The notes: a model not told the origin generated them from the sequence alone. A DNA stretch of 64,000 nt from Isochrysis galbana (GCA_018136815.1 CM030934.1:900979-964978); one strand, 5' to 3'; counted from the first letter of the stretch, positions 11,740 through 23,284 are shown. Translations and numbers: made by a program.

Positions 11740-13242
11740 ATGGCCTCACACGCCTCTTCCCACCACTCCAGCTCGTCCTTGCCTTCGGCACCTGTGCCTG
11801 CTAAGGCGAACGTACCGCCACCGCCCGCCACGCCGGCCGACGAGCCCCTCGACGAGCCCGAACACCTCTCGTGCCCCATCTGCTACACGCTTTTCCGCGA
11901 CCCGGTCCACCTGAGTGGCGAGCGCGCCCACAATGGCCTGCGCGGCACGTATGAGCGCGACGCCATCGTCGCCTTCTGGCGGCGCAGACCACTTGCCTCC
12001 TTCTTCGGCGGCCCGGCCCTTCCCTCCGCACGCATGGAGCCCGCCACGCGCGTTCGCGAGCAGGTAACTGAGTGGCTGGCGCAGCACCCGGAGCTCACCC
12101 CCTCCGGCTGGGAGAGCCGTGAGCCAGGTGAGCCGTCAAGCCAAGAGGTGCTTGACAGGCTGGCTGATGAGGTCGAGCGGCTCGCGGCGGTGCGCTCCGC
12201 CGCTGAGGCCACCGAGGCAGCCGAGCTCGCACGTGACGCCGGAGGTGCCGCGGCCGAGGCGGCAATCGCGGTGCTGCGCTCGCAAGCCGTGGCTGTGCGC
12301 ATCGAGGGCGCCACACCCAGCCGGCGCGAGTTCACCGGAAGATACATCCGTTGCGACCAACTGCCGCTGGTGGGCGGCCGTTTCGCCTTTGCCAAGGAGG
12401 GTGAACCTGACAAGATGCTCTGGTATGCGCGCAACGGCTTCTGGCACGCGGGCCGCGCTGTCGACCTTGGTCGGATGACAGGCTACCTGATCGTCTCCGA
12501 CTCGTCCGGCTCGCCGGAACACATCATTGGCGAGTGGCAGGTTGAGGCCAGGCGTGGCTTCATCCCAGCGCCCGGTCTGCGCTGCGTAGCCGACGACACG
12601 CGGACTGCACGCACCGGAGCCGAGCGCGAACCCGCACCGCGTGGCATTGGGGCCGAAGCGCTGGCTGATGGCGATACCCCTAGGTACACCTATGAGCTTG
12701 GCGAGGAGGAGGAAGCTGAGGCGCACACCGCAGCCAACCTGGCCGATGCGGCTCCTTTCGTCTGTCTAGAGGGGGCGCTGCCTCACAACCCGTTCGTGCG
12801 CGCCGAGGTGCGTGCCGCTTGGGACCAGGCGCGCCCGTGGCTCGGGACGTATGTGCGCTGCGATAGGCGGCTCGTCAACGGGCGTTTTGCGTATGTGCAC
12901 CGCCGCCGGCCAACATGCATGCTGTGGTTCGCACACGGCTTTTGGCACCTTGGGCAGGCCGAGCACCTGGGCGAGCAGACGGCTGCCATCTATGTCGCTG
13001 ACCACGCCGTCTGCCCGGAGGCCATTGGCGGCGTCTGGCACGTAGGCACGCCGTGCGGCTGGACCGCTGCGCGCGAGCTGCGCATCCGCGCAGGCGAGGC
13101 AAGCGTGCGCCAGCGTACTGACGCGCTTCTCCCATCGTGGGGGCTTCGCCTTTCGGTCTTCACCGCGATTGTGGTTGGGGCACTTGTCGCCGTCTGCCTC
13201 AACCAGGTCATCGAGGTGGTCGTGCCCGCTGTCTTGTCTTGA
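11740..13242 (+). CDS. U-box protein with duplicated unknown module and C-terminal membrane anchor
   Basis: This is a single-exon gene of 500 residues from the ATG at 11740 (an upstream in-frame GTG is ignored). A Ser/Pro-rich leader is followed by a U-box at about residues 44-120: SCPICYTLFRDPV, the insertion GLRGTYERDAIVAFW, then a C-terminal helix with RVREQVTEWLAQHPEL. U-boxes recruit E2 enzymes for ubiquitin transfer. An Ala/Glu-rich helix links to two copies of one module of about 75 residues, at about 195-275 and 365-445. Shared positions are Y-RC, GRFA, MLW-A, GFWH-G and a closing W-V. A hydrophobic segment (VFTAIVVGALVAVCL) sits about 20 residues from the C-terminus, which suggests a tail-anchored ligase facing the cytosol. 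I do not recognise the repeated module from a named family. Substrate and membrane are unknown. Confidence 0.8.
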   Translation: MASHASSHHSSSSLPSAPVPAKANVPPPPATPADEPLDEPEHLSCPICYTLFRDPVHLSGERAHNGLRGTYERDAIVAFWRRRPLASFFGGPALPSARMEPATRVREQVTEWLAQHPELTPSGWESREPGEPSSQEVLDRLADEVERLAAVRSAAEATEAAELARDAGGAAAEAAIAVLRSQAVAVRIEGATPSRREFTGRYIRCDQLPLVGGRFAFAKEGEPDKMLWYARNGFWHAGRAVDLGRMTGYLIVSDSSGSPEHIIGEWQVEARRGFIPAPGLRCVADDTRTARTGAEREPAPRGIGAEALADGDTPRYTYELGEEEEAEAHTAANLADAAPFVCLEGALPHNPFVRAEVRAAWDQARPWLGTYVRCDRRLVNGRFAYVHRRRPTCMLWFAHGFWHLGQAEHLGEQTAAIYVADHAVCPEAIGGVWHVGTPCGWTAARELRIRAGEASVRQRTDALLPSWGLRLSVFTAIVVGALVAVCLNQVIEVVVPAVLS

Positions 13243-14213
13243 GCCGCGCCGTGCAGAGCCGCGCCGCCTTGCGTCGGGCCGAAACTACTCACGGCGTTGA
13301 TGGCAGCATGGCAGCCACCTCCTTGTGCTCGTTGTTGACGTGAGCTTGCGAACCCCGTGCAGCCTAGTCACAGCTGCACTTCTGACGGCGAGAGCACAGG
13401 GCGCGTTTTGAGGGCCCATGAATGAAGGGTGATGCAATACATTCACCGCCTTCGAGGGTGGGTTGGCCGCACCGCATTCATGAGACCATGCTATGGATGC
13501 TATGCCTTGAATGAGTGGTGATCCAATAGATGTGCCGCTGTCAACGATCGAAAAGGTGGCCGGGGCCACGTTCACGAGACCATAATATGCGCCGATGTAA
13601 CGGGCTCGCTCTCTGTACCGCCGGGTGGATCGGGATCGGCCATTGCCTAATTCGGCCCGATCCGGCGTGCATGGTTGTCATCCCAGTGTGTTTTCACTCA
13701 TATTTCCACCCGCATTCCCAATACCAACGCTATGCTGTCCTAGGGGTCTTAATTGCTCGGAGCAGAGGCCCTCTATGTAGCGTGAGTGCAACGCGTGTTA
13801 TCTGGCGCACTCTATTGGCTTCGACGTCGTTCAAGGGTACTGCACTTCCTTCGAAGGCAGGCCGGCGCTCTCCGCATTCCGGCGTTGCTCTCCTTAGTCT
13901 GCTTTGAGAATGTGCCGTCTTTGTGCTCTATACGCCGCGCCGGCCGGCGGTTCGCCTAGGGCGGTCGGTCCTAACGGTTTAGGGCAAAGTTGAAGCCGTG
14001 CCGTACTCCTACATAGTTGGATGCTTGAAAAACTCTTTCGTTGTCTAACGCCCAACAAGAACTTGTGTATCTCGAAGTCGCCTCCAATCGCCGACAATGC
14101 ACCTAAGCACCTACTCCTACGCTCATAGCCCATTTGCCATAGCCCATGTGCCATCGAACGTCCCCCACCCCTGAGGAAGGGGGGTCTTGTTTGACTGCTC
14201 TAACCCTATGAAA
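13243..14213. other. Intergenic with a diverged 87-bp tandem duplication
   Basis: No gene is recognised. Two similar segments at about 13420-13505 and 13507-13592 share GAATGA-GGTGAT-CAATA near the start and CA-GAGACCAT near the end, and look like an old tandem duplication. Nothing else was seen. Confidence 0.45.
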
Positions 14214-14460
14214 CGTCATGTGTTCCGTCGAAAGTGGGACGAGCTGATAGAGGTGGGGGAGGCTGGGTTTAAGAAAAACTCTTGTTGATCCGGAGGCCCA
14301 AATTTTTTATCGTGGGACGTGGGACCGGGGGAAGATTTCCCCTCGTCTCTCCCCGCTCTAATCCGAATCCGAGGGAGAGCGATGGGCCGACCGACCCGCC
14401 TGACAGGCCGACCTTCGCCGCGCTCCAGCGAGAGCACACGACGGCGGTCAGCCCCCCCTT
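14214..14460 (+). repeat. Dispersed repeat family B, copy 1 (with a GTTCCGTC start)
   Basis: The segment from about 14250 to 14460 is shared with 27141-27360. Common landmarks are GATCCGGAGGCCCA, TTTTTATCGTGGGAC, ACCGGGGGAAGAT, GACCGACCCGCCTGACAGG and CGACCTTCG-CGCG-T-CAGCGA. This copy is preceded at 14221 by a GTTCCGTCGAAAGTGGGAC block resembling the ends of the repeat at 2868. No coding capacity is evident. Confidence 0.75.
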
Positions 14461-15412
14461 GTCGCTGGTGTTCGGACTAAATGGTCTGGGGACACCAGAC
14501 GGCGGTCTCACCGGCGTTTCATTTTCATGCCACCGCACTCGGCCGATTTCTGCTTCACCTGCCCACGCAGCATGGCCGCCAGCCCCACCCCACACCACTT
14601 CCAACCGCCCAACCTGAGGAGGATGACACCGGACACCGGCTTGCCTAACGCGCTCCTACGCGCAGAACCCCATCCAGACTATTGGTACGCTCCCTCCCAA
14701 CCCCGCAGACTACCCACCCGCGCGCTCGGGAATCGTGGCGAGCATTGCCATACAGCCCTCTTCGCGCGCTGCGCTGCCACCGTAGGGCTTACTGTGCCTG
14801 TGTTGAGCTGAGTGTAGCTGTGGCTGTGGGGTGGTCTGGTGGGAAAGAGAGTTGAGACATAACATGAGAGGTTTGATCAACGTGGGGCATGGAGGGCGGG
14901 CGAAGAGGGACTGGAGGAGCACGCGGGGACAGGTTGGACGGCGTGGGCGCACTCTCAGTCATCACGAGGCACTGTGGCACGAGGGCGAGGGCGAGAGCAG
15001 ACGGGAGGAGCACGAGGGGCGATCGAGCGATGGCGCAGAGCGTTCGGAGGACACCGGGGGAAAACGTCACGCGCGGGGGGGGGGAGGGGGACGCGCGGGA
15101 AAATAATAGACGGGAAAGGGGGCGGAAACTCAAGGGAGCACTCGGGGGAAAGGCGGGAGGGAGGAGAAGGGAAAGGGCTTTCGCGGGGGAAGGGGGCCGA
15201 TCGAGATAGCGCGAGGGGGAGGGAATCGGGGCGCGACGGACGAGGGGAGTCGCGCGGGGAACCTAGTCGGGGCGTATGGGAAGAGGCAATAAGTGTACAA
15301 GGCCCCTTCCTTACCCGCAACACCCCCCCCGATGCGAGAGCCTGCGTCCGGGCGGCGAGAGCATCGCAAGAGGCGGGGAAGGGGACGGGCGGAAGGGCGG
15401 GGGCGGGCGAGC
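14461..15412. other. Intergenic; purine-rich tract at about 14880-15270
   Basis: No gene is recognised. The plus strand from about 14880 to 15270 is G/A-rich, which opens long frames on both strands (Arg/Gly/Glu on one, Pro/Ser/Leu on the other). None of them shows a domain. Confidence 0.5.
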
Positions 15413-15560
15413 TCAGGCGGAGGCATGGGCCCAGGCGTTGGTCGCGTAGCGCACGCAGGCGTCGAGTTTGCGTTTGGGCAGCCACTTCGTCAGAAAGTCG
15501 GCTGCCATGTGTTCCGTGCCGACGTGGCGCAAGGCGACCTCGCCGGCCTCGCTTCGCTTC
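15413..15560 (-). pseudogene. Ty1/copia RNase H C-terminal fragment
   Basis: The minus strand reads EVALRHVGTEHMAADFLTK followed by WLPKRKLDACVRY. This is the conserved end of copia-type RNase H, where an H-V-x-T-x-x-x-x-A-D-x-x-T-K-x-L pattern precedes the stop codon. Only about 45 residues are preserved. Upstream on the same strand the frame is Arg- and Asp/Glu-rich simple sequence, then the hAT-like end at 15880-16012, so the copia element was truncated. No LTR could be delimited. Confidence 0.7.
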
Positions 15561-15879
15561 TTTCCTGCCAATGTTTCAGCTGCTGCGCCTCTCTCTCTCC
15601 TCGCGAGTCGCATCTTCCAATGCCTCTTCCAATAGATCCTCCTCCTCCTCTTCCTCCTCATCTCCTCATCGTCCTCCTCCTTATCGTCCTCGTCCTCGTC
15701 CTCCACCAAATTGACGATCGTATCCCGCCGCGCCCGCTTCCGAGTGGAGGAATGGCGACGCGAGGAGCATGCGGCGGCATTGGGCATTGGGCGCGGCGCC
15801 CGTCGATGTCTCCTCCTCCTCCTCCTCCTCCTCCTCCATGAAGATACGGCGACGGCGGGCCATCGCTCGCCCCTCGCGC

Positions 15880-16012
15880 CGCGCTCCGCGCGGCCCCCCG
15901 CCAAGTTTTGTTTCTTTCCAAGTGAAAGGCCCCAAATTTTGGTCAAAAATTTCGACTTCGATTGACCACCCAAATTTGACAAAAAATTTACAAAACTTAC
16001 GTCAGCCCCAAA
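15880..16012 (-). mobile_element. hAT-like transposon end (diverged copy)
   Basis: Read on the minus strand from 16012, the sequence TTGGGGCTGACGTAAGTTTT followed by GTAAATTTTTTG parallels the terminal repeat of the intact hAT at 44482-46445 (TTGGGCCGGGCCAGAGTTTC, then GCAAAATTTTTTG). Further in, both have CAAATTTGGG-like blocks and then an Arg/Gly-rich leader. Only this end is visible. The body is replaced by simple sequence and the copia fragment. Confidence 0.55.
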
Positions 16013-16667
16013 GCCAGGTCCCAGGTCCAGGTCGCCTGTTGCTTGCTTTGCGCTTGTCTGTCGTCTCAGGCTCTCGGGGCTCGGGGTACCTTGAGGTGGC
16101 TTGTTTAGCTTCTTGCAAGGCTTGTTGTTTCTTGTTGGGTTCCGGTTCTTTCTTGGGACTTGCTAACTTTCGTTCCTTACTGTACACGATATTACTATCA
16201 ATCACTGGGCCCCCATGGGTTGTGGCCAAACACGGTGAAGCACCTGTTCCGCTGCTTCGGCCCGGCAGTAGAGAGTTAAAAAGGAAAGAGGAGCCTCGGC
16301 GCTTGCAAGTTCGCTCTGGATTTCGGCAGAGAGCCCGGAGCAGTTTCCCAGGAAGCAAGAGGGCAAACCCACGGGGAGTAAAGTACAAGAATAGTCTGCT
16401 AGGCTGGTCTCCTGGTTCCTGGTTCTCGTGCGCGAGCCGGTGGATTCCACAGAGTAAAAGCACGCGCGAACATAGAGAAACCGATGTGGTGGTGGCGTCT
16501 CGACCGTACGGGCGGGCCGTGCGCTGTAGACTCACTTGAATCGACGTCGTATATAGTCTATCCGGTGGTGCAGACGTAGCGGAAGTAAGAAGACGGAAAG
16601 TGGCGAACGGCGCGCGCGCCTCCTGTCGGCTCGGCCGCTCTCCTCCTCCTCCTCTTCTTCTTCTTCT
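16013..16667. other. Unassigned region with a short motif shared with 35 kb
   Basis: No domain is recognised. About 40 bases at 16226-16268 (CACCTGTTCCGCTGCTTCGG, then AGTAGAGAGTTAAA) recur at about 35246-35281 with a few changes. The nature of the motif is unknown. The region also lies upstream of the copper ATPase promoter repeat. Confidence 0.4.
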
Positions 16668-16825
16668 CTCTCTCTCTCCCACTTCCTCTGGTCTCGTCAG
16701 AGAGGGAGAGAGGGCGAGCAAGGAGAAGATACTATATAGGAGTACTCTTCATCTTCCCTCTCTCTCCCACTTCCTCTGGTCTCATCAGAGAGGGAGAGAG
16801 GGCGAGTAAAGAGAAGATACTATAT
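16668..16825 (+). promoter_or_regulatory. Duplicated 89-bp CT/GA hairpin plus TATA-like unit upstream of the copper ATPase
   Basis: Two near-identical units start at about 16668 and 16757. Each has CTCTCTCCCACTTCCTCTGG, then TCTC-TCAGAGAGGGAGAGAG, forming an imperfect inverted repeat, followed by AAGATACTATATA. The second unit ends about 190 bases before the first ATG of the ATPase. The TATA-like ends make a duplicated core promoter plausible, but this is inferred only from position and sequence. Confidence 0.45.
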
Positions 16826-17015
16826 ACTCGTGAACCAAATCCACGTGTGTGCGGTTGAGGGGGAGCGAGGACGAGAGGAGAAAGAGGGATGAGGGAGAGG
16901 TGGAGGGAGAGAGAGAGAGAGGGACGCAGCGGGGGGGCGGGGGGGGAGAGAGGGGGGGGGGCGGGGCGAGGGGGTGGAAGCACGCCTGGCGAGCGGTCGA
17001 GCCGGACTGCAAGGG

Positions 17016-20000
17016 ATGCGCACAGTCCTCTCCGTTCCCGCGATACGCGGCCGCGCCAGCGAGCTTGAGGCGGTGCTGGGCGCCTTGCCCCACCTGTCCA
17101 CGCTGGAACTCGACCTCGAGTCCGAGCGGGTGAGCCTTGAAGGGCACGCAGCCGCCGACACGATACTTGAAGCGCTCGAGGCTGCGGGATTCGCTGCCAC
17201 GATCGTCCAGCCTCGTACGACCACTCTCGCCATCCAGGGCATGATGTGCGCCCACTGCACAGGGAAGGTCGAGCGCGCACTCGCCGCGGTCAGCGGCGTG
17301 ACCACCGTCTCCGTTGAGCTCGAGTCGGCGCGTGCGACAGTCACCGGCGATGCCCCCGACTATTCTCTCGTCACTGCCGTCGAGGAGGCTGGCTTTTCTG
17401 CTAGTCCCATCAAAGAGGAGAGCCGCATCTCACTCTCGATCCAGGGCATGAGTTGCGGCCATTGCACGCGCAAGGTGGAGAAGGCACTGATTGCCATCGC
17501 GGGTGTTTCGTCTGTGGAAGTTGATCTTGCCGCTGGTACCGCTGCCGTCTCCGGCGCTTTCTCCGCCACTTCTCCCGCAGCACTCGCCCACGCAGTCGAG
17601 GAGGTGGGATTTCACGCCAGTCTTCTTAGTCCACAAGGTGGTCCGGCAGCCATGCCCGGCTCTGCCATCATTACAGGGGCTTCTTCCTCCGCCGCCGCCG
17701 CCGCCGCTGCTTCCATCAGTTCCGTCCATCAGTGCTCTAGTGAGATGTTTCAGAGTGTGGGCGCCAGGCCTGGTGGTCCGAGCACCGAGGACCCGGAGCT
17801 CGATATCCATGTGGAGGATCTTGACCTGCCACGTGCTGAGCTACAGGCGAGCCGCACCAGGCTCTTAGCCAGCGGAAGGTCATTGAGCGATGGAACTAGA
17901 AGACCGCGGCGCACGGCACCATACTGCGGCAAGGCTTATGCTGGACGAGACTCCACCCCCACCGCAGGCCGACTTGGCCATCGGGCTAGCGATCAAGAGG
18001 GTCTCGCATGTGCAAGCTGGTCAGCACGCCATGTTGGAGATAGCGCTGGCCATGATCCAGGACCCAGGAAGACTGCTCGTTCGGTCACACTAGGTGTCGG
18101 TGGCATGACGTGCGACTCGTGCAGGCTGGGTGTGGAACGTCAGCTCACAGCTCAGGTACGAGTGGAGACGGGCGCGCAGAGCGGCACCTCTCGTCGTGGC
18201 GCCTAGCTGGCTAGCCAGCCCGCTTCGGCCAGCCGCCCCCCCACCCCTTTGCTCTCTTTGCAAGGCCTCAGATGGCCTGCTCGCGTGGGCGAACCTCTGC
18301 CATCACTCCTTGGCCCTCAGAGAGGACCAATGCCCTTCTCCGTCTGTGCATACCAGAACGTCCTCAGCCTGCTCCTACCACCACTTCTTTTCCATCTCAG
18401 GCGGGAGTCACCTCCGCCTCCGTGTCGCTCATGTCTCGAACGGCCCTGATTCGATACGATCCCTCGCTGACCGACCCCGCCACGCTGATAGCCGCCGTCC
18501 GCTCCCTCGGCTTCAGCGCCTCGGCGTTATCCCCGACAAATGGTCCTCTTTCCGACAACCCACTGTCGTCTTCAGCCCTCTCCCGCGAGGCCCTGATCTG
18601 GCGCAGGCAATTCATAGGGAGCTTGATCTTCACGCTTCCGGTCGTGATCATCGCTATGGTGCTACCACACACCTCCGCTGGCCCTACGATGGACGTTGAA
18701 GTCGTCCCAGGCCTCCCCGTTGATGTTTTTGTGTTGTGGCTGCTTGTGACGCCAGTCCAGTTTGGCTTTGGCTTCCAATTTTACCGGCGCGCCTGGCGCG
18801 CTCTTTCGCACCGGTCCGCCAATATGGATGTGTTGGTGAGAGCTTGATGCAGTGCTGCTAGGCCGGAGAGGGGGAATGGGGGGGGGGGGAGGCTTGTGAG
18901 ATGGTGCAGGATTGCCTTGCGCGCTCAGCCTAGTGCATCCAATTGATGCCCTCCACGAATTGGCTCGCTGCTGATCAGTCTCGCTGCCCCTTTATTGCTC
19001 ATCTCGACGTCACACGCGAGCCACCATTCTCTGCGGTGTTAGGTGGCAATGGGCACCTCGGCCACTTACTTCTATTCTGTATTCGCCATTATTCTCGGCA
19101 TCGCTTCCGAGGGTGCAACGTCTTCTAGACACGCATGCTTTGAGACGGCCTCAATGCTCATCAGGTGCACACGAGCACACAGCCGAGCCCCTTGTCCTCT
19201 CTCAGCCAGGCAGACTTCCTCCCCACTGTGAACACATCCAGAGTCTCGATCAAATCGCGGCCAGTTACGATGCCGCCTTCCCATATTGCCTGACAGCTTC
19301 ATTCTGCTAGGCAAATATCTTGAGGCATCGGCAAAACGCAAGACCTCCGATGCAGTCACCAAGCTCGTTAACCTGCAGCCACCAACTGCTCTCCTCTGCG
19401 ACACCGCCTCAACCGCCGCCTTATCTGCTCATTGCGCAAAATCGAGCCCTGCGGCCCATGAGACTTCTTCTGTTGCATCTGGCATTTCTAAGCTACAAAC
19501 CACTCTTCCTGGAGACCACGTCGGTTTGTCACCCGCCGTAGCCCCCGTCACGAGGCGGGTTCCTGCAATGGAGTTACGCGCGGATGACGTCGTCCAGGTG
19601 AGTTTCTGCCATCTTCGACCGGGTTTTCGCCAGCTCTCGGTCTTAGGTCGCCTGAGCGTACATAGACCGTATCCTCGGAGCGCGGCTCTCCCATGGAGAG
19701 GCAGAGCTGATGACCTCGGGTGGCTGATGCACGCGGGCAGCGAGTACCCGTACCCGCCGGAGTGAGCATGACCTTATCAACAGCGACATCGTTGCGATTC
19801 GCCAAATCTGCTTGCGTGTTTCGTTCTTCGTCGGGCCGGACGTTTTTGACCTGATCGTCGCGCCCGTGGCCATCAGGTCCTGCCATTCAGTGCAGTCCCT
19901 GCCGACGGTGTTGTGATCGGCGGCATGTCGGACGTGGATGAGTCGATGGTGACTGGTGAACCAGTGCCCGTAGGCAAGGAAGAGGGTAGCACCGTCGTCG

Positions 20001-22190
20001 GCGGCACAATGAACGAGTCGGGCGTGTTGTACGTCAGAGTCACTGCCGTCGGGTCGGAGTCCGTCATCGCCAAAATCATGCAGGTGAGGTGGCGGTGCAA
20101 CATTATGTGCGGGCGCGCACTACTGTGAAACCACGGGCCTCAGTGTTTTTCTAAGAAGCCCGCGGTCCCGAGATCAACCACGCCGCCTTGTGCACTTTCC
20201 CCACCCCAACTTCTGCGAACAGATTGTGTCAGACGCGCAGATGCGTCGCCCGGCCGTGCAAGCCTTCGCGGATAAAGTATCATCTGTCTTCGTGCCCACC
20301 GTCATTCTACTCGCTGTGTTGACTTGGATCGTGTGGGCGGCACTGTTGGCCTCCGACGTGCTCGACGCGGACAAGCTCGCCACCATGGCTGGCTGGCACG
20401 ATCATGAAGCTCTTGCTTTCATGTTTGGATGCGCCGTGCTCGTGATCGCATGCCCCTGCGCCCTAGGTCTGGCTACGCCGACAGCGGTGATGGTCGGCAC
20501 GGGAGTGGGTGCCGAGAGGGGAATACTTTTCAAGGGCGGGGACATCCTCGAGGTGCGCTCGTCGCGGGGGTTTGGCGCGAGTTGGGCTAGCTTGGGCGGT
20601 GGCTCGGACGCGGGTAGGTGGAATAATTGCCACGCGCAAAAGGCTCCTATATGGGCACTTGCTGCCATCCCTTCGCACGCATTCCGTGCCCTTCCCACCG
20701 TATGCTGCTATGATTGTCGTTGTTTGCATATGCTACCACGCTGCCATGCAGGCCGCCTCTCGCGTCACCACAATCGTGTTCGATAAGACGGGAACGCTGA
20801 CTGCGTGCAAGCTTTGCGTCACTGCGTGCGTTTCGTGGCAACCGGGACTCAGGTGAGAGTCTATGAGAAGGAGTAGGGATCAGCTCGGGAGGCCGGAAGT
20901 GGAATGCAACACAGCACGTCTCGCTTGGGCAGGCTGTAAGTGCTCCCCAGGCAGTCAGTCGCCAGGATGTTGGTGCACATGCTTCCGCCACAGGCTGCGT
21001 CCAAGCCGCGTGACTGGTTCCTGAGGCTAAGGCGCTCGTCTCCCGCCCACACTCCCAACCTATGTCTCCGCCCCCCCGTCGCACAGCTGCGCTGATCTAC
21101 TCTCCATCGCCGGCTCTGCCGAGTCCACGTCGGAACACCCTCTTGGCCGCGCCATTCACGCACATGCACTGGCGGAGGGTCTGCCGCTCCATCAGTCCAC
21201 GGCGTTCGCCGCCTGTGCCGGGCACGGGCTGGCTTGCCGTGTGGCCGATGCACCAATCCTCTTGGGCAACCGCGAGTGGCTCGCCCGCCACGCGATTTCA
21301 CTACTGTCCTCGCAAGAGGAGGAAACGAGGCGCCTCGAGGCGCATGGGCACACCGTCGTTCTGCTCGCGCGCGCCGGAGTGTTAGCGGGATACATCGCGC
21401 TGTCGGACACACTCAAGCCAGAGGCAAAGGCCACTGTGTCTCTGCTGCGCTCGCTTGGCCTGACCATATGGATCGCCTCGGGCGACAACGAACGGACGGT
21501 GGCGCACCTTGCAAATCAGCTAGGGATCCAAGACTTTCTCGCGGCGACATCGCCTGGCGGGAAGGCCGAACACGTCGCAAAGCTACAAGGCGCAGGGGAG
21601 GTAGTCGCCATGGTGCGCGCATCCAAGCCCCTGCACCAATCCGAGGGGCGGGGCTCGCGCAATGCCCTGCTGCTATACTCCCCGCGATATTCCGTCTCTC
21701 CGGCTTCAACACCATCGCATCCCCTCGCCACCATGCATCCCCTCGCTTTTCTCCTCACCGCTGACAGGTGGGTGATGGGGTTAACGACGCTCCCGCTCTC
21801 GCGCAAGCTGACGTGGGCATTGCCATTGGCGGTGGCACTGATGTCGCAATCGAGACGGCCGACGTGGTGCTCCTCCACCAGAACCTGAGTGGCGTGGTCA
21901 CGGGAGTCCACCTCGCGCGTGCCGTTATGCGCCGCATCCGCTATAATTTCATATGGGCTTTTGGATACAACGTCGTTGGTATCCCTCTCGCCGCAGGCGT
22001 CTTTTACCCGTTTTACGGTGTGCATTTGCCACCCATGTTCGCCGGCGCAGCAATGGCGCTTTCGTCGGTGTCAGTTGTGTGCTCCTCGCTTCTCCTTCGC
22101 TGCTATCGGCCGCCGCTCGCAGTGCGGCAAGCGGTCGAACCGCAGAGCTTGCCACCAGTCGTCGACCGCTCAACGACCGTTGCAGTTTAA
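17016..22190 (+). CDS. Copper-transporting P1B-type ATPase (Cu+ exporter), nine exons
   Basis: Exons are about 17016-18155, 18401-18835, 19043-19164, 19297-19597, 19877-20083, 20223-20552, 20752-20852, 21087-21612 and 21768-22190, all GT-AG and in phase. The N-terminus has a degenerate HMA fold without cysteines, then three metal-binding motifs: MMCAHC (about residue 76), MSCGHC (about 145) and MTCDSC, whose domain is split by intron 1. The catalytic core shows [24 protein letters not shown], the actuator motif VTGEP, the transmembrane ion site CPC, the phosphorylation site [16 protein letters not shown] with the nucleotide-binding His-Pro, and [10 protein letters not shown]. The last helices carry YN and [12 protein letters not shown], which together with CPC define the Cu(+)/Ag(+) subclass. 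The family uses ATP to move Cu(+) into the secretory lumen, out of the cell, or into plastids. No targeting leader is clear. The linker between the second and third CxxC motifs is long and could hide an in-frame intron. Confidence 0.95.
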
Positions 22191-23284
22191 GCTGATGTGG
22201 GACTACCATCGCGGCCTCCTGAGCTGTGGGGCGGATCAAGAAGCAGGGAGCTGCGCGTCAGCGTGAAGCATCACAAGGCGCATTGTTACTCAATTGATGT
22301 AGGCGCCTGCGCTTTTTGGTGTCTTGCCGAACTGTCTTCACGGATGAGAACGAGCGGGGCACACTATCGTACGATCGCTGCCACCTTCTATGCACATTTC
22401 CTGAGTGTTCTCCATTTTCAGTAGCCTACTCGACTGTTCGATGATAACATGGGTGAGAGCGACGAGATGCGGATAGTATCGTGTATCTTCGGCTACAGCG
22501 TCTATGCACTATTGGCGCACTCGCGCTTTGTTAATTTCCTATTTGATCTCCTTGGTTTGTAGACCATTCGACCATTCACCTGGTTCCACTCCTCTTGTCT
22601 GTTCGTCCAACCCTCTCCCCCCTTGATTTGTTGTCTGTTTTGCTTTAGCTTGTGGGTGTTACGGATACTCTGTTTCTAATTCCCGTCTTCTACCTCTCCT
22701 ACTTCTACTTCTTTACTTCGTTCAAAAACTATCATTAAACCGATAGGGTCATGGAGCGCGCGCCGCTCCCCTCCTCTCCTGCCGCCAATCCGACGCGACG
22801 GACGATCGGACCATGTCCTACACCGCGCACGCCACGAAGCGCCCGCGAGAGGGCGCCCCCCCGACCCACGTGCGCACGAGCCTACGGCATGTGCCACCCC
22901 TGGACAGCTACCCAGTAGACAGTAGCAAGGCCACCTTGGCCCACATAACCCACAGCTCCCGCTCTTGCCACAAGCGGCCAGCCACCTTGTCGCATTCATC
23001 GTAGATGATGCGATTTCCACGTTCTTATCTCCAGGTTCGGAGCTACTTGCCATTGTTGTAGCGATGAATGAGGATAGCTCCGAATCCGGTGCGATGATCC
23101 GCGCTCAGGAAGTGGAAATCGCGCTACGCCGGGGAGAGCAAGACGAGAATGATCGGGCAAAGCGGGCGAGGGCGCGTGCGGCTCGGCTGGCTGCGCGTGA
23201 GGAGCGAGGAGCGACGCGGCAGCCGCGAGCAAGGATCGGAGAAGCGCCGGCGCTCCGCACGCTCTTAGTGAAGTCGCGTTCCGT
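22191..23284. other. Intergenic, with one family E repeat; ends at the GTTCCGTC motif
   Basis: Apart from the repeat at 22728-22812, no supported gene is seen. The 119-codon frame at 22965-23324 is Arg/Ala-rich and runs across a repeat junction, so I do not call it. At about 23268-23284, GTCGCGTTCCGTCAAAAGAG marks a sharp breakpoint with the hAT fragment that follows. Confidence 0.5.
22728..22812 (+). repeat. Dispersed repeat family E, copy 1
   Basis: The segment starts ACTATCATTAAACCGATAGG, continues GTCATGGAGCGCGCGCCGCT, and ends with GACGGACGATCGG. Copies are at 27010-27098, 50609-50690 and, reversed, at 58847-58893. The start is a hairpin (CTATCRTT with AAYGATAG in the best copy). Coding capacity is absent. 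Confidence 0.75.

Noticed and set aside
14974..15714. A 246-codon Arg/Gly/Glu frame
   Set aside because: It is caused by purine-rich repeat sequence and overlaps copia and microsatellite segments on the other strand.
16002..16721. A 239-codon minus-strand frame with a Lys/Glu-rich C-terminus
   Set aside because: No domain is recognised and it crosses a hAT-like end. It may be retroelement-derived, but the evidence is too thin to call.
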